From Multifurca ochricompacta (Eukaryota; Basidiomycota; Agaricomycetes; Russulales; Russulaceae), in assembly GCA_022496185.1 (NCBI GenBank), contig WTXG01000046.1, positions 62,001-126,000 on the forward strand: a DNA stretch of 64,000 nt. The letters run 5' to 3'. Of the stretch, positions 33,135 through 45,139 are shown one piece after another; position 1 is the stretch's first letter; the number at the start of each line of letters is the position of its first letter. Under the pieces are notes generated by a model. That model ran no database searches. It was not told the origin of the DNA and saw only the letters and a list, made by a program, of their open reading frames with translations. The position numbers and the translations under genes are program-made.

Positions 33135-36110
33135 ATGTCCTTATCTGAAGACGAGAAGAGGTCCGTTGACCTCGAGAAGCGCGACCACGAGCATCTCGGT
33201 GGTGCCGACGTAAGTTTTTATTTTATTTTTTGTCTTTTTATTTGTCTTTTCTTTTCTTGTGTGGTGATGATATTGAATGAACTTGCTGTCTTTAGGGCAA
33301 TGTTGCTGTCGACAATTACGATGACCCCAATTTTGACCCCACGTCCGCCGCGCTCGAGGACGAGTCTCCTTACCCTGAAGTTCGGTCCGCGGTCGCTAAC
33401 ACGGACGATCCCACGATGCCCGCGTCTACATTCCGCGCTTGGGTCGTCGGTCTTATTTGGGCTATCCTCATTCCTGGTGTCAATCAATTCTTCTTCTTCC
33501 GATACCCTTCCGTCACTGTTACCCAGGTATCGTCTAATCACTTTTTAAAAAAAATAATAATAGTACTGACTGATATTCGTAACACAACAAAATAGATTGT
33601 ACCTCAGCTTTTAACATTCCCAGTCTGTAAAGCCTGGGCTCGGTATCTCCCGGATGTCACATTTTTCGGGATTTCGCTAAATCCGGGGCCGTTCACGATT
33701 AAAGAACACGTTATCATCACGATCATGGCCGGTGTCGGAGCCGGATCTGCATACGCCGTGAGTTTTTTCTTTTAAATGAACATTTTTCCAATTAAATTAA
33801 ATATTTTTTAGACGGATATTATTGCTGTACAAAAGGTCTTTTATAATCAACATTCCAACTTTGGATGTATGTGACTTATTTTATTATTATTATTGTTATT
33901 TATTTATTTATTTTAGACCAATGGTTGTTGGTTATGTCAACTCAATTGATTGGATTCTCCATCGGCGGTATTTGCAAGCGTTTCTTGGTGCACCTCCTTC
34001 AATGATTTGGCCCGCTAATCTGGTCACTGCCGCCCTTTTCAACACTTTACACGCTCAGGAGACCGCGGGTACTCAAGGTCGTGGTGGTATCACCCGAGAG
34101 CGCTTCTTCACTTACGTTTTCGTCGGCTACTTCTTCTACAGTCCGTCTCCTTTTCTTTCTTCTCTCTTTAATCTTACTCATCATTCCTTTTTTTTTTTCT
34201 CTCAGACTTCTTACCCTCTTATCTCTTCACCGCTCTCTCTAGTTTCTCCTGGGTATGTTGGATTGCCCCCAACAATGCCAAGGTCAACCAGATGTTCGGT
34301 GTCACTCATGGTATGGCTATGGGTCTCCTCACTTTCGACTGGGGTCAAATCACCTACAACGGTTCTCCCCTTCCCGTCCCGTGGTGGGCTGCTGCCAACA
34401 TCGGTCTCACCGTCGTTTTCTTCTATTGGTTCCTCGTCCCCATTCTTTACGTCAGTACTCGTTATTTCTTCGTTTCTTTTATATATGCTGACCTACGTGC
34501 GACCCGTAGTATACCAACGTCTGGTACAGCGCATACCTTCCATTGGTATCATCCCACTCCTTCGATAACAGGGGCAAATCTTACAATGTCTCCCGTATCA
34601 TCAACAAGGACGCGACCTTCAACCTTAAGGCATACGAGGCCTACAGTCCCCTTTTCCTATCCGTCTCCTTTGCCATCTCTTATGGTCTCTCCTTTGCATC
34701 GATCACCGCCACCCTCACCCACACCTTCCTCTACTATCGCAAGCAGATCTGGACTCAGGCCCGCCGCTCCCTCTCTGAGCAGCCCGATATCCATGCTCGT
34801 CTTATGGCCGTCTACAAGGAAGTCCCTGATTGGTGGTATATCTCCATCTTCCGTACGTGCAAGGGAACTCTCAACCTATATTCGATCGGGTGTTGACGTT
34901 CCTTTTTTCTTTTTCCCAGTGGCCATGTTCGTATTCGGTGTTGTTGCCATCGAGGTGTGGAACACGCAGTTCCCTGTATGGGCTTTCGTCCTTGCCCTTA
35001 TCATCTGTGAGTGTGATAAGATTTTTTGTGGGGTTTGGTCTTGGCCGCTGATACGCTTGTGATTTTTTAAAGCCTTCGTGTACACGGTTCCGATCGGCGT
35101 CATTCAGGCTATCACTAACCAACAAGTTGGACTTAACGTGATAACCGAGTTGATCATTGGATATGCTCTTCCTGGACGTCCGATTGCCATGATGATGTTC
35201 AAGACGTGGGGTTATATTACGATGACTCAAGCCCTGCAGTTCACGAGTGACTTTAAGCTTGGTCACTACATGAAGATTCCTCATCGTCCCATGTTCTTCT
35301 GTCAAGTTGTCGCTACTGCCGTCGCTGGCACAGTGCAGCTCGGCGTCCAGGCATGGCTATTCTCCAACATTGAGGGTTTATGTACGCCTACTCAGAAGGA
35401 TGGCTTCATCTGTCCTTCGACCACCGTTTTCGGTACTGCGTCCATCATCGTGAGTGATTCTGGTTTGATTCTTTTTTTTTTGTTGTTGTTTGCTAAGTGG
35501 TTTTTTTTTTTTTGCGTTTCAAAAGTGGGGTGTCATTGGCCCAGCGCGTCTATTCTCGCACGGTCAACTGTACTACGGCCTCGTATTCTTCTTCCTGGTT
35601 GGAGCCCTTGCTCCTCTCACCCAGTATATTCTGCACAAGAAGTTCAAGATTGGATTCCTCAAGTACCTTAACTTCCCGCTCGTCTTTACTGGCACGGGTA
35701 ACATGCCACCTGCCACACCTCTTAACTACGTACCTTGGGTGCTTATCTGCTTCTTGTTCAACTATGTCATTCGTCGTCGTCACTTTGGCTGGTGGTCCAA
35801 GTATAATTGTGAGCTTTCAACTTTATTTTTTTTTCGGATTTGGGGAGTGGGGTTACTGATGTAATATGTTTTTTTTTTTTTTTTTTCTTCTATCTCAACA
35901 GACGTACTTTCTGCTGGTTTGGATGCGGGTTATGCCATCGGTCTCATCGTTGTCTTCTTCGCTCTGCAATACCCGAAGAATGGTACCATCGCTTTGAATA
36001 CTATTCAATCTTGGTGGGGCAATACCGTGTATATCAACACGGATGATACTGCTGGTGTACCGTTCAAGACGATCCCGAAAGGTCAAACATTTGGCCCAGC
36101 GAGTTGGTAA
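33135..36110 (+). CDS. OPT-family oligopeptide transporter, with one missing base
   Basis: Eleven exons: 33135-33209, 33296-33526, 33596-33757, 33812-33866, 33917-34140, 34206-34450, 34510-34852, 34920-35006, 35073-35449, 35526-35808, 35902-36110. The model encodes 763 residues if one base is added in exon 5. Family landmarks: IPGVNQFFFFRYPSVTVTQI, GPFTIKEHVIITIMA, CWIAPNNAKVNQMFG, TFDWGQI, GKSYNVSRIIN, GYALPGRPIAMMMFKTWGYI, MKIPHRPMFFCQVVAT and FTGTGNMPPATPLNYVPW. OPT proteins are plasma-membrane, proton-coupled importers of tetra/pentapeptides or glutathione with about 12-16 helices. In exon 5 the frame FSIGGICKRFLV changes to PPSMIWPANLV at 33990/33991, where the family has one residue (xPP) between; a single deleted base explains it. 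Start and acidic N-terminus look normal. Confidence 0.88.
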
Positions 36111-37339
36111 AACAAAAAAAACAAAAAGCGAAATCCAGGGGGGGGGGGAGGGGGTGGAGGGGGGCCAATATATATAATATAATATATATATATATATGTG
36201 CATTTTTTTTCCCCGCCCACCTATCTCTCTCTCCTTTCCTTTTCCTTTTCCTTTTTGTTTTTTCGGGAACGACAGAAGGGTGATGTGTACTGTTGTATGA
36301 GGGGGGGCCGTTCACTTTTTCTTTTTAATGGATGGGTTCATACGCACACACATTCTGGGGGGGAGAAGAGAGAGTTTGGGGAAGGGGAGATCTTTAGTGT
36401 TTCTTTTTTTTTGTTTACTATGTTGTACGGTAGAATAATCGTAACTATTTGAAATCTTCTTTTCATTTTTTTTCGTCCTCATAATTGGGGGTTTTTTTTT
36501 TTTTGAGTCTATGCTTTGTGTTCTTCTCTTCGGCTGTGCCACATTTTCAATCCCGATAGTGGAAAGAATGGAATGATGATGAAGAGGTTTGTGTTTGGTG
36601 TTTTTTTTTTTTTGGACCTCGGGCCCGTCGGTGGGGTGGGGGGGTATATGGAGTTATCAAATGGAATTATATTTTTTTTTATTCGTGCGTGTGTGCGGGG
36701 TTGCCGCTAGTGGCGTTACGCCAATAAGCGGAGAAATGAAATGATTGTGTGGCTAGTTGACAAGAGTGTGTGTTGGGGGAATACACACATATATATATAT
36801 ATGTATATGTATGTGTTACGTCCGTCCGTCCGTCATGATTTATTATGCTTTTTTTGGGGGGGGGAGTGTGGAAGTTGGTGGATGGGTTCGGTCGGTCGTC
36901 GGCTTAGTTATTATTTATAAGGGGAGAAAAGCTTTGTTGTAGCGCCCCCCCCCCCCCCCAAGAAAAGACAAAATGAAAACATCCCTCTGGAGCGCGCGCA
37001 ATTGTATTACTCGAAAAAGGGCTGTCAAGTATATATATATATATGTATGTACATATATACGTCTTATTTTTCTTTTTTTTATTTATTGGGAGTAGGGAAG
37101 AAGGGTCCCAGTCTTTTTTTCTTTTTATTTTCGTTTTTTTTTTTTTAAAAAGCAGCTTTATATCAGAAATGCTTAATCGAATCATTCATGGAAGCTTTTT
37201 AGGGTAGTAAAGTAGAGGAGTAGTAGAAAACCCCCCATTTCCGTCCTCTTTCTCCTTCTCTAATTTTCTCATTCCACGTGAAAAAGGCGATAGTAAATTA
37301 AAGGGTAGAAAATAATGTCAACTTGGCGTTGATTAATTC

Positions 37340-37374
<35 letters not shown>

Positions 37375-38626
37375 CGATTTTTTTGTTTTGAATTGATTTT
37401 TTTGGATTTTGATGGGATCCCAAAAAAATAAATGAAAAATGGGTAAGAGGTTTGTAATCCTTTTTTTTTTAAAATCTGCAGGGTCGATGACGACTCTCTC
37501 TTTTTTTTTTTTTTTTTCATTCTTCGCCACACGTACCGAAATGAAAAGACTTTTGGCGGTGCTGAGGCGGAGCCGGGGAACGTACTAAAGGCGAGCGAGG
37601 CGCGCAACGACTGTTCCACCCCCCCCCCCTCTCCACCTCACCGATACACCTTTATTATATGACGCCATTAATCCCCCATATATATATATCTTCTACGATT
37701 TTCCACGCTCACCCGTATCCATCTGTCACAAGTGAGCCATCCATCACCACAGTTCTAAATAAGTGGCCATGTTACGTAACGGCACCGTAACGTTGTGTTG
37801 GGGAACTCCATTTTACTCGTTTAGGTATAGTATAGTGTTGCACCCCCCCCCCCCCCCTTCCCCCCCTTTCCACTCCCGGCCCAAAACCAAACAAGAGTAA
37901 ATCACAACAAATTGGTTTTTTTTGAAGTAGTAAAAGTATAAAAAGTACGGACTTTTTTTTATTTTTCTCTTTTTATTTTTTTTTTCTCGGAAACAAATCG
38001 AAGAAAAGATATTGATTTGAAGTGTGTGTCCATCACCCCCGTCGTCGTTAAATTCATGGGTTCTAAACCCGCTTACCCTCCCCCCCCCCATGTTGCACGT
38101 ACATGCATCACACACACACACACATTGAAGGTGTGCTTCCACTGATGTTATCCAAAAAAAAAAAAAAATACGCCAAGTTAAGTTTCGAAACCATGTCGCC
38201 TGTTTCCTGGCAACAACTCGATCGAAACCGTTCGTTCGTTGTAACTGTTTTCGGCCGGTGAAAAAAAAAAGAAAAAAAAGAGAACTAGCAAATAAATATT
38301 TAAGCATACTGTAATGGAAGGGTGTCAATAATAAATCCGAAGTGAGGGGAGGGAGGGTATCATAAAAACGTAATGGATCGCGCGAGAGAGAGATTTGTGT
38401 GTGTGTGTGTTTTTTTTCTTTTTTTTAGTGGTATAAGTAGCTTACGTCGTCGTCATGGGGTATGTCGTTTTTTTTTTTTTTCGGAAACGGGAACGGAACG
38501 ATGAAAGGGGGGGGAGGGAGAGAGAGAAAAGAGGGATAGGTCGTTTTTGAAAAAAAAAAAATCAAAAATCATACTCTGTGTGTGTGAGAAGGGGGGAGAA
38601 AGGATGGGCTATTATTGTACATCCTC
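36111..38626. other. Convergent intergenic region, homopolymer-rich
   Basis: The 2.5 kb between two convergent genes contain no supported coding sequence. Notable simple sequence: AT runs near 36167-36196, 36789-36802 and 37031-37043, a C16 run at about 36944-36959, a T29 run at 37342-37370 and a C16 run at about 37843-37858. These would form the 3' flanks and terminators of the OPT and PfkB genes. Confidence 0.55.
37342..37370. repeat. Poly-T tract of 29
   Basis: An uninterrupted run of T, flanked on both sides by the word AATTCGAT, so that ATTCGATTTT occurs before and after. It reads as poly-A on the minus strand. It could be an A-tail of a retroposed fragment in minus orientation, but no body matching the other retroposon copies is seen. 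Confidence 0.6.
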
Positions 38627-40761
38627 TTATGCATCAAACCACCCTGCGCGTGCCATCTCCTCCCCAAGCCCGTCCCATGCACGTCGGCGTGCCTTGCGTC
38701 CAGCAAGTTCCGTCGCAAACCTTTGCAAAAAAAAAAAAGTAAGAGAAGACCAATACCACCCATTATTAGTACCGTCAAAAACAAAAAAAAAAACATATAT
38801 ATCGAATAGAATCAAGCTCAGCCCCGCAAATCCTTCGCGCTTCGTGCCACCCATCATACTCGGAAAAAAAAAGATAAAAAAAGGGAGATGAAAATCAAAT
38901 ACGTACCTCAGACATTCGTCCAACTTCCATCGTCCACCATCGGTCGTCGTTCTCTGGGTTTCGACTGTAGCTCCCGCCAGACCAGGCGCGTAAGGTGCGC
39001 CAGGTAATAATCTCCGACTGAGTGCGAAAATCATGCCAGCGATGAACGCATCCTGCGCCCCGCGTCATCCACGCAACGTTGTTGCGCCATCTGTTGTGTT
39101 GTTGTTGTTGTTGTTGTTGTTGGTGTTGTTGTTGCTGGCCCCTCATAGGCTCACACGACCCCTGACCACCACCACCACAACTACCACCTTGCGTACGCGA
39201 CGCACGTGCGACGGCGGCAGCGGCAGCAGCGCCTGACCCATCGTTGCTCGACCCACCCGCGATCTCAGTACCATCCGAGTCGTCGCCCGAGTCATCCGCC
39301 TGTGGCGAAGCAGAGGATTGCGAGGCCAACTGAAGTAACTGAGTCGCAGAGAACGCACTACTCCCATGACTGCTATCATGTCCTGCGGCCCAAAACCCAC
39401 TCCCGGTACGCACGCTCTGAGCTTCCTCGGCAGCACCACCGCTACCACCACCACCACCACCACTACCACCGTTGCGTGGGTGGCGAGTGGTTGGTGGGGT
39501 GTTGTTATTGTTGTTGTTGTTGTTGTTGTTGCAAGACGGATGAATAGAAGCGGGAGGTGAGAAGAGGAACCTGTGGTGGGAGCGATGGAGGAGGCCGTCC
39601 AACCTGAAGACTGGAAATACTCGCGCGTAGGGACGGAGAGAGCTGCGGCGCCCTCAGCGCCCCAGTAAGCTATGAGTAGCGCATGTGGAGGTGCGAGACG
39701 CGTGAGTGCGAGTAAGAAAGCGCGCGGCGCGCTGGCATATGCGGGGGATTGAGCTTGGGCGTAATGTCGGTTAAGAAAGAGCACGTCCGCGTGTGGGATG
39801 AGCTGCAGGGGAGAAGTTTGACCAGGGGAGACTCAGAAAGGGGGTTTTTTTTTTTTTTTAGGAAGTAGCGAGAAAGAGAGATGTACGAACTGCTTCGACT
39901 CCTTGTCTTGCCCGGCGACCGACGTCTACACTAAACACACACTGGGAACGCCAGCGACGTTCGCGTGCGAGGCCGTCCAATCCTTGGAGGTTGTTTAATG
40001 TTGTCTTGACAGAGCGCCCTTCGAAATGTATCCATTCGAACGGAGCGACACTATTTGGTGAGAGTGGTGGAGGTGAAAGGGGAGGGGACGTTAAGGAAGC
40101 GTCTGGAGAGGGATAGTGCTCAGGGACAAGCAGAGGTCCCAGTAACGAGACAAACTCCTCGTGTGGGATATCCGGAAGCGGATTGTGATTTATAACTGAC
40201 TGGCCATTCGTGTCACCTATAAAGGGGAGAGGGGGGGGGGGGGTGTGGAAATAAGAATAAGTTTTCCCCCTCAATGACAGGAAAAATAAAGCACAGGGCT
40301 TGACTTCTTCGCACCAATAGATAGCCAGCGCATCAAAAACCCCTGGCTTCTCTCTCTCTCTCTCTCTAGTGTAGAGACCAGTCAAAAGCGGATGAGTGCT
40401 TACCAGCGTGAAGGATCCATGCAGCTGGCACACCGGCCCCCTCCCATGTTTTACAATATCGTGTGCTCACGCCTTCGGCTTCAAGTTCACGCTTAAGGGC
40501 CCTAGCTTCCTGGGCACCACCAAGACTAGCGACCAACCAGCATTTGTTGGCATGTAGCTGAGAGAGCAAAGAGAGGACGGCAGGGGCACTGCCTCCACGG
40601 GAACGCACATACTCATGAGCGCGTACAGTCTCTGAGGGACCCGGGTGTGAAGGCAAGGAAAGAGTATGAGTTAAGAAGAGAGTTCCTGCAGCGATGACGC
40701 GAAGGGAACGCGTAGATATTGGTGGTGTTAGTGATGATGGTGAAGGACGGAGGCGAGACAT
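38627..40761 (-). CDS. PfkB-family sugar kinase (ketohexokinase-like)
   Basis: Certain exons are 40404-40761, 39891-40216, one starting at 39802, and the last, 38627-38720. The N-terminus shows the ribokinase-like pattern: LRVIAAGTLFLTHTLSLPSH, RGGSAPAVLSLLSQL, CWLVASLGG. The middle has WIHFEGRSVKTTLNNL and DVLFLNRHYAQA. The nucleotide/catalytic motif is GAQDAFIAGMIFALSRR (family GAGDxF; Gln and Ala replace Gly and Thr). The C-terminus is LAGRKARRRAWDGL...GWFDA. PfkB kinases phosphorylate a sugar hydroxyl with ATP; the Asp of GAQD is the expected base. Between about 39560 and 39060 lies a Ser/Gly/Gln/Asn-rich insert with CAA and GGT repeats where the frame changes at least twice. At 39058-39061 one more C (G on the coding strand) would join VDDAG to AQDAF. 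Confidence 0.78.
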
Positions 40762-43700
40762 AGCTAGAGCGGGTAGCGTGAAGGATGATCACTCAAAGAA
40801 AGTGAGGGTGTGTGCGAGGGGGTGAGGAAAACGACTCCCCAAGGCTCGGGCGGGCCGTGATTTACAGTACATTACCGATACCTGGCCTGGCCTGGCCTGA
40901 CCTGACCTGACCGTGACCCTGGCTCTCTTTCATTTCATTCTTATCTATGTCTTATGGACCTCTTTCGCTGTGGGAATGGGGAGGTAGATGGGATGGGGGG
41001 TGGGGGGGGGGGGGGAGTGGGATAGGCACCCAGCATTCCCGCTGTATCGCCCCTGCTTTGCTCTTCTCGTTTTCTTGCAATGCAATGAAGACCGCTTCTT
41101 CTTCCAAAAAAAAAAGAAAAAGAAACCAATACCCCGTCCCCCGTCCCTTCTTTTCTTTATTCCTTAGCGTTTTGAGAGTTTCCCGTCTTTTTTTTTTTGC
41201 TTTTTGCAAACCCGTCCTTGTCGGTCACACCGGGTTTTCCATTTCAGATCACGTGACAATTTATTCACGGTTTCTGAGAGATGAACGCGGAGGAACGCTA
41301 CTCTACTACAGCACAGAAACCCCTCCCCACCCCTTGTCTTGTACCTTGGACCGGCATGGTTTCATAAGCTAATCAGTTTCCCCCCCCCCTTCCCCCCTCT
41401 TGAGAATATCATAATATCACGAACTGTCCGCTGGGAACCAACTGCTCTTGGCGTGGGGGACATATCCGGATCCCGGTTCTGAGGCAGTAACAACCTGTCT
41501 GTTTTAAGTCTTTCTTTTTGATTCGTTGGCTTGCGAACATGCGCTGAGAGGTCAGCAGTCGACACTTTTACTATTTATTTCACTAAGGTTTTAGTGTCCC
41601 CTTTGGAAAGATATGATAAGGACAGTTCCGTTCATTGGTCGACGGACTTAAACTGCGGAGGAGGGTGAGGGGGAGGAGAGAGGAGGGGGCCTGTCAGGTC
41701 CCAGGACAGGAACATACTTTCCCCCCCCCCCTCCTCTCACACACCTTCCCTCCATTTTTTTTTTTTCTTGGGTGGGTTTGTGATTCAGTCATAAAAAAGG
41801 GTTTGACATCATGTGAAAATTCTTCTTCCAATGGGGATTTGTTGAAGAGAGCTTCCAAGTGATCCTATCTGTCTAATCTATGCGGTCTGTCTGCTCTGGC
41901 GCCCCGCCCGCCGCTTTTATTCGGTTTGAAACATCTCAAAAAAAGAAGAAAGGAAACTTCCTCGCCCGTCTTATGTGCGCCAGTTCCTATTCCCCCCCCC
42001 TCCAGCCTGTGGTCATCCTTTGTCAGGTGGATTCATCTTAACCCCCTTCTCTCCTCCTTCCCCCTTCCTCCTTCCCCACCCTTCAGAGCGGAGCGGGAGA
42101 GTGCAGTTACCAATCTGTGACAACAACAACTCAATCTTTTCTTTCGGAGCATATCACTGGATCCTCATAATACATATATTATCGAGTACAAACCAACTCT
42201 TTTGCTTTCACCATTTTCTTCACTACGAGTCTTCAAACCGTTATAGCGATGAAAAAAAAAGACAGACACATCTGTATGCTATGATACTACAGTAGAATAG
42301 TACCGCCCCACTAAGGATCAATTACGCGTCTCTTCTCCTCCACCCCCCCCACCCCCCCACCAACCCCCTTTCTTGGCGAAGGAGATCGGGGATACTTTAT
42401 CGAAATACTCGCACCACTCCTATGATCCATGTCAGCTGGCACGAGCCACACTCGGTTTGAACAAATATTTTACATTAACACTGGGGTTGCATTTATATCA
42501 GCCGGCCTTATTGCAAGTTCTGCTTTCTGCTTCTCCTATAGACTCCTACCACCCCCCAGGATCGGTACTGCTATTCCTGGTGGGCACGATCGTTATGTCC
42601 CCCCTTTTCCCCCCCCCCTCCTTTCAGGCTCTCACCGGCTTCATAATTGTGTGTGGTGTGTTGCTACCTCTTGGTTAGCCATCCGTCGGGTATACTCCTC
42701 ATTTGAGCCCGACCAGAGTGGCCCAGTCATGGGAAAACGAATGATGGCTATGTGTCAAAGATGACAATTAAGAAAGAAGTTGGTGGGTTGGGGTGGCAGA
42801 ACTCTTTTTTTTTTTTTTTTTTTCTCTCTTCGCAAGACATGTTGTTCCATAGACTTTTCCCTGCGCGACGAGTAAAAAAAAACCCATTAACCCAAAGCCC
42901 TTCCGGGTCGTTTACATTCTAGTGATCCCCCCCGGAGGACTTCAACTTTAACTTCTTCACTTTCGTGATTGAATGATGGAGTTCGAAGAACGCTTGGCTG
43001 GCTTACTATGATGTTAGTGGTGACCTCTCACGTGAACGAAACGCATATGATACATTGCCACATGGCACACGGCACATGGGACCTCGATCACGCATGGCTT
43101 ATTCCTTCTTCCAACCCAAAAGCGGGAGTGGAGGTGGAGGGAGACGGTCTCAACCAGCCGACGAGATAGTACTTGGGCATGGGTAAATATGCCAAGAACT
43201 GGGATTGGGGCTTTGGAGCGTATCATACCCGCTCCCGCCTTATAGAATGAACCAAACGCTAACGCAGAGGGGTTTAGAAGGGATAAATTCGTCGTTGTCC
43301 CATGTGCATGAGATGTAACACGAATGGGGTAGCAGCAGTAAAATCCAATCTAATCATACTCATTCATACATACTCATTCATACACATTACACCCACCGTT
43401 TTCGTTTTGCACGTGTGCGAGGAATCCGCGGAGCTTTGTAACAACACCCCCCCCCACTCCCGTGAACTTTTTTCAGAGATAATGGTTTTGATGGGCAAGG
43501 GTAAGGGCGAGTTGGTTTATGACAATATGACAATGACATGACAACGATAACATATAAACAATAGCCCAGCCCCTATCATTAGGTGTGCACCATGTTGATG
43601 TTGTTGCTGATTTGATTGAGAGATGGGCCACTGCCACGCTGGCCATTCGGCATAATTCTCTCGTATCGTCATCGTCGTGAAGGTTATTAGAGTAATTATG

Positions 43701-44231
43701 ATAATTTTTTTTTTTTTATTTAAAAAAAAAAAAAAAACACCTCCTGATAAGTTCCATATATGCGCTCATAGCAACGGGGGGCTATAGAACTCCGATTGTA
43801 CATCCTTTTAAGCCAAATAATAGCCAAAAGCCAAAGCCAAGAAGACCAGACCGGGTAACTCCGAGGCCCGGCCCGTGATGTCACGTGAAACACCCTCCCA
43901 CCCTCGAGCATGACAGAGCATGAGAGTGGGGATGGAAGTGAGAGTGAGAGTGAGAGTGAGGGGCCATGACTAGACTAAGTATGTAGTGGTAGTATTAGTA
44001 TTATTTGTTGTCATTGCGTTCGGGGTCCGTGTGTGTTATTCGGCCGGGTCAAAAGACGCGGCTTAACAATGAACAAGCTGTGCTGCGCTGTATGTAGGTT
44101 GCTCCCCCCCTTGACGCTTGACGACACTCTCCTCCCTCCTTACTCTCTTGTCCGTACAACTACAACACACTAACTTTACTTCTTTACTTCATTTCATCTC
44201 CATCTCTTCTCCTCATAACGCTAAAATATTC
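40762..44231. other. Gene-less interval of 3.5 kb
   Basis: This is a divergent space between the PfkB gene (-) and the small membrane protein gene (+). It contains simple repeats (CCTGG/CCTGA at about 40882-40912; a G12 tract near 41004-41015; a T18 run near 42807-42824; an A15 run near 43723-43737) but no recognised protein. The overlapping frames at 42373-42764 show no domain. Promoters of both flanking genes must lie at its ends. Confidence 0.5.
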
Positions 44232-45139
44232 ATGACAAGTTCGTCTTCACTTTTATATATATATTCAACTTCACCGTCCATACAACCAACAATCAACTGA
44301 CCTAACATAACCTTTACTCTTCACTGATCCGCAGTCAGATCCGTCTCAACAATAAATTTGGGCGGCAGCGTGGCTTTGGCTCGCTTTCTTACCGCCATTG
44401 TATTCCTTGCCATCCTCCCAGGCGTCAAGGCTGACTGTTGGTTCGAGAAGTAAGTCCACTACAATATATATACCCCTATACAAAATGGCCATACGGCCCC
44501 ACTCACCTCACCTTATCGTACCGCACCGCATAACCTTGTAGCGATGGTACCGAACATTGCAACGGACTGAGCTCAGCAGCACGTGCCGGCATAGGTCTCG
44601 GGTTCTGTACGCTCTTTCCTTTCCTTCCCTTTCCTCCCTTCCCTTCTAACCGATTGACAATCTTCCCCCCCCCCCCCCCCCCCCCCCTTATCTCAAAGTC
44701 CTCGTCTTTCTCGGCCTACTCGCCGCTATACTCGTTCATCGCAGACGACAATCTGCCCAGGCGAACTTGATCTATGTACAGCAATCTCGACCTCAAGGTG
44801 GAGGGAACCAACAGTACGGTTTTGGGCCAGGTGTTGGTGGTGGTGGTGGTGGTGGTCAAGGATTTTATGGACCTCCTCAGTATCCTCCTCAAGCGTACAA
44901 CAACGGCGCCATACCTTACCCGTACGACCCAAGTACGGGCTTTGCTCCGGTGCGGACTCCTTTTTCCCTCCCTTCTTTCCTCCTCCCCTTTCTCTCTTAC
45001 TTTTCTCTTTTACTCCATATATGCTGATGACTTCCCCCCCCCCCCCGCTGTGATTTAGCCCGCGGGCAACTTGCCACCACAGTACTACGCACCACCTCCT
45101 GGTCCGCCACCAAACTTTGACAGCAAAGGACAAGTTTAA
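44232..45139 (+). CDS. Small single-pass membrane protein with Gly/Pro/Tyr-rich tail
   Basis: The clear exons are: one ending at 44449 with a signal-like helix (VALARFLTAIVFLAILPGVK then ADCWFEN), one from about 44543 (DGTEHCNGLSSAARAGIGLG), one from 44698 (FLVFLGLLAAILVHRRRQSA, a membrane helix with basic stop-transfer), and the last ending at 45139 (PAGNLPPQYYAPPPGPPPNF). The cytosolic tail is rich in Gly, Gln, Pro and Tyr with PPQY-type words that could bind WW domains (inference). Two Cys in the short outer part could form a disulphide. The first exon is not settled; ATG at 44232 spliced at 44239 to 44334 keeps the frame. The third intron carries a run of 23 C just before its acceptor, and the next one a run of 13 C. 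I do not recognise a named family. Confidence 0.65.
44665..44687. repeat. Poly-C tract of 23 inside an intron
   Basis: This homopolymer forms most of the pyrimidine tract preceding the AAAG acceptor at 44697 in the small membrane protein gene. The next intron of the same gene has C13 at 45034-45046. Length may be unreliable if it came from sequencing of homopolymers. Confidence 0.75.

Noticed and set aside
42373..42764. Two overlapping frames of about 100 codons (+)
   Set aside because: Neither shows a family match or conserved pattern, and both cross C-rich homopolymers; no splice model improves them.
44118..44300. Frame of 60 codons upstream of the small membrane protein
   Set aside because: It is Ser/Leu-rich and ends before the conserved exon; it does not join it in frame.
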